Assembly: GCA_004292955.1 (NCBI GenBank)
Contig: RDXX01000019.1
Location: 124,001 to 188,000, forward strand
DNA from: Oscillatoriales cyanobacterium
Lineage (GTDB): Bacteria > Cyanobacteriota > Cyanobacteriia > Cyanobacteriales > Microcoleaceae
Length of the DNA: 64,000 bases
Direction of reading: 5' to 3'
Part shown: piece by piece, positions 62,511 through 64,000 of the stretch
Layout: each line of letters begins with the position of its first letter
How positions within the stretch are numbered: position 1 is the first letter of the stretch
Notes under the pieces: generated by a model
Told to the model about the DNA's origin: nothing
Seen by the model: only the letters and a program-made list of their open reading frames with translations
Databases searched by the model: none
Program-made: the position numbers and the translations under genes

Positions 62511-63305
62511 TTATTTGATTAGTTCTTCGAGGGACGGGAACAGCAATTTTTCGGCGCTCACTATTTCGCAATCACAAGGTTGTTGAATTGCGGATATTGC
62601 TGATACATTTCCTAGCAGCAACTGGATGCTTTCAATTAGCAATGGTAGGGTTAGTAAAATTATTGATACCGATACTAGCAAGCTGATTAATCCGTCAGCC
62701 CAATTCCAATGCAGCCACGCTACGGCGATCGCAGCTAAAATTACTCCAACCGACGAAAAAATATCGGCAACGGCGTGCAAAAAGGCGCTTTTGAGGTTCA
62801 AGTCGCCGTGACAGCAGGAATGCAAGCAGCAAGCATTGATTGAGTTGATGCTTAAACCGACTATTGCGGTAATTAACATCGGGAGTCCTTCTACTTCGGG
62901 GGTTGGGGACTGCAAACGGGCGATCGACTCTGCTGCAATCCAAAGCGCGATCGCTACTAAACTGATACTATTAACTAAGGCTGCTATGATTTCTCCCCGT
63001 GCAGGAATTGCCGATCGCGCGATCGCGCAATCCACCGATTTACTTCTTTTTACTGACGAGTACCAAGTCGCAGTTAATGTGATCGCTAAAGCTGCTACAT
63101 CAGACAAAACATGACCAGCATCTGCCAATAGGGATAAACTGTGAGAGTTGATGGCGGCGATTAACTCTGCTACAAAAAAGCTACTAAGCAGTACCAAAGC
63201 TGTTTGTAAAAGTCGCACTTTGGCAATTCTGGGATTGGGATTGTCGCATTGTGCGAGATTCTTGGTGTTTTCAGGGTTAAAATTGTCCCCAACTGGAAAT
63301 ATCAT
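62511..63305 (-). CDS. Cation diffusion facilitator (CDF) transporter
   Basis: The product is 264 aa from the ATG at 63305, with AAGGA 7 nt upstream. Six TM helices; the zinc-site motifs HVLSD in TM2 (LLADAGHVLSDVAAL) and HAVAD in TM5 (AFLHAVADIFSSVGV). The His-rich loop typical after TM4 is replaced by CCLHSCCHGDLN, which has four Cys and may bind soft metals. It exports divalent metal (Zn/Co/Cd type) by proton antiport. It lacks the long C-terminal dimer domain, ending soon after TM6. Divergent by 44 bp from the acetyltransferase gene. Confidence 0.88.
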   Translation of the reverse strand: MIFPVGDNFNPENTKNLAQCDNPNPRIAKVRLLQTALVLLSSFFVAELIAAINSHSLSLLADAGHVLSDVAALAITLTATWYSSVKRSKSVDCAIARSAIPARGEIIAALVNSISLVAIALWIAAESIARLQSPTPEVEGLPMLITAIVGLSINSINACCLHSCCHGDLNLKSAFLHAVADIFSSVGVILAAIAVAWLHWNWADGLISLLVSVSIILLTLPLLIESIQLLLGNVSAISAIQQPCDCEIVSAEKLLFPSLEELIK

Positions 63306-63349
63306 GCAGCAATCCTTACAGCTAAACTCGATTTTCAATCAAACATTAG

Positions 63350-64000
63350 ATGACTCATTATACGCCAAGTCCCGACCCGGAACCGCCGCATCCGATCGCA
63401 AATTCCCCAAATCCTGAAATCAACGATCGTCCAATTGGCGACAACCAACCAAATATTTTAACAGGCGAATCTTTAATTGATTTGCGGCTGTACAACCAAT
63501 CAAATTTCGATCGCGGAAGACGTGGTTGGCTAATTTTGCTTTGGTGGTTGGTGCAGGCGATCGCATTTCCCCTCACTCCACATCCTTGTAATAGCATCAG
63601 AAGCGCGTTGTTGCGGTTATTTGGTGCGAAAATAGGTTTTGGGGTAATTATCCGCCCTACGGCTCGTTTTACCTATCCCTGGAAAATTGAAATCGGTGAT
63701 TATAGTTGGATCGGAGATGATGTTGTATTGTACAGTTTGGATCGAATTGCGATCGGCAAACACTGCGTCATTTCTCAAAAAAGTTACCTCTGCACCGGCA
63801 CTCACGACCCCCAAGACCCAGCCTTTGGGTTAATAACAGCATCTGTTATCATTAATAACGGCGTTTGGATTGCCGCCGACTGTTTCATTGGCCCTGGTGT
63901 TGCGATCGGTGCAAATGCCTTAATCGGAGCTCGCAGCAGCGTGTTTGAAAATATGCCAGCCGGCTTTGTTTGCACGGGAACACCCTGTCGCCCGCGCGAT
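63350..64000 (+). CDS. hpsU: HpsU-like (WcaF-type) acetyltransferase, 3' end cut by window
   Basis: At least 217 codons from the ATG at 63350 (MTHYTPSPDPEPPHPIANSP), no stop before the edge. After a ~30-residue disordered start comes LTGESLIDLRLYNQSNFDRG and a membrane-associating WLILLWWLVQAIAFPLTPHP. The left-handed beta-helix hexapeptide repeats follow (IIRPTARFTYPWKIEIGDYS, WIGDDVVLYSLDRIAIGKHC, VWIAADCFIGPGVAIGANAL, IGARSSVFENMPAGFVCTGT). The catalytic His is probably in CTGTHDPQD. Acetylates a polysaccharide unit; with HpsE nearby, hormogonium polysaccharide is the likely target. Confidence 0.85.
   Translation, partial: MTHYTPSPDPEPPHPIANSPNPEINDRPIGDNQPNILTGESLIDLRLYNQSNFDRGRRGWLILLWWLVQAIAFPLTPHPCNSIRSALLRLFGAKIGFGVIIRPTARFTYPWKIEIGDYSWIGDDVVLYSLDRIAIGKHCVISQKSYLCTGTHDPQDPAFGLITASVIINNGVWIAADCFIGPGVAIGANALIGARSSVFENMPAGFVCTGTPCRPRD

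Overview
The window reads as a chromosomal segment of a filamentous cyanobacterium, probably Oscillatoriales (Microcoleus/Oscillatoria-like; this placement is inference). Supporting signs are the very frequent HIP1-type GCGATCGC octamers, heptanucleotide tandem repeats (STRRs) between genes, an RppA/RppB-type two-component pair, hormogonium-polysaccharide genes (HpsE- and HpsU-like), a GUN4-domain kinase, an RRM-type RNA-binding protein, and cyanobacterial families such as DUF1822 and CHAT.

Layout. 1-3770 (-): the conserved rimP-nusA-ylxR-infB translation/transcription cluster, with infB cut by the window edge. 4093-10952 (-): a heavy-metal efflux locus (truncated adaptor, HME-type RND pump, response regulator, sensor kinase, terminator). 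11144-12013: a WD40-like gene broken by two small mobile elements. 12029-19449: a membrane protein, a Ser/Thr kinase with GUN4 domain, a CobO-like protein without its P-loop, adenylate kinase and RNase PH. 19546-28639: a STAND NTPase, a 2OG-Fe(II) oxygenase/AlaX pair, a catalytically degenerate M48-like membrane protein and an RRM protein. 29313-42984 (-): a TerB-like protein, a 2.0-kaa TPS-domain exoprotein ending in a CHAT caspase-like domain, a RAYT transposase embedded in its own REP-type repeats, and a tight four-gene operon (sigma-like factor, DUF1822, CHAT-TPR, FecR-like/TPR). 43891-51315 (+): a giant RTX protein with a lipase-like head, divergent from the sigma operon. 51408-57725 (-): a PD-(D/E)XK-like nuclease, a small gene/aspartic protease pair, a UbiB-type kinase and CobU. 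58160-64000: HpsE and a second glycosyltransferase, two envelope proteins, a CDF metal exporter and an HpsU-like acetyltransferase cut by the edge.

The most interesting region is 30440-51315. A 53-54 bp element lies just upstream of the sigma-like gene and recurs twice, pointing the other way, upstream of the RTX gene. This suggests that the sigma factor drives both its own CHAT operon and the giant exoprotein. Within the same locus are two CHAT proteins, one of them fused to a two-partner-secretion domain. I infer a regulon joining an alternative sigma factor, a FecR-like membrane protein, caspase-like proteases and surface/exported giants; I do not know it as a described system.

Two intergenic stretches (13926-14018 and 28905-29127) fold by eye into several adjacent hairpins and are candidates for unannotated structured RNAs. 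Palindromic AGAAACCGGGTTTTT repeats sit in three convergent gene junctions as apparent bidirectional terminators.
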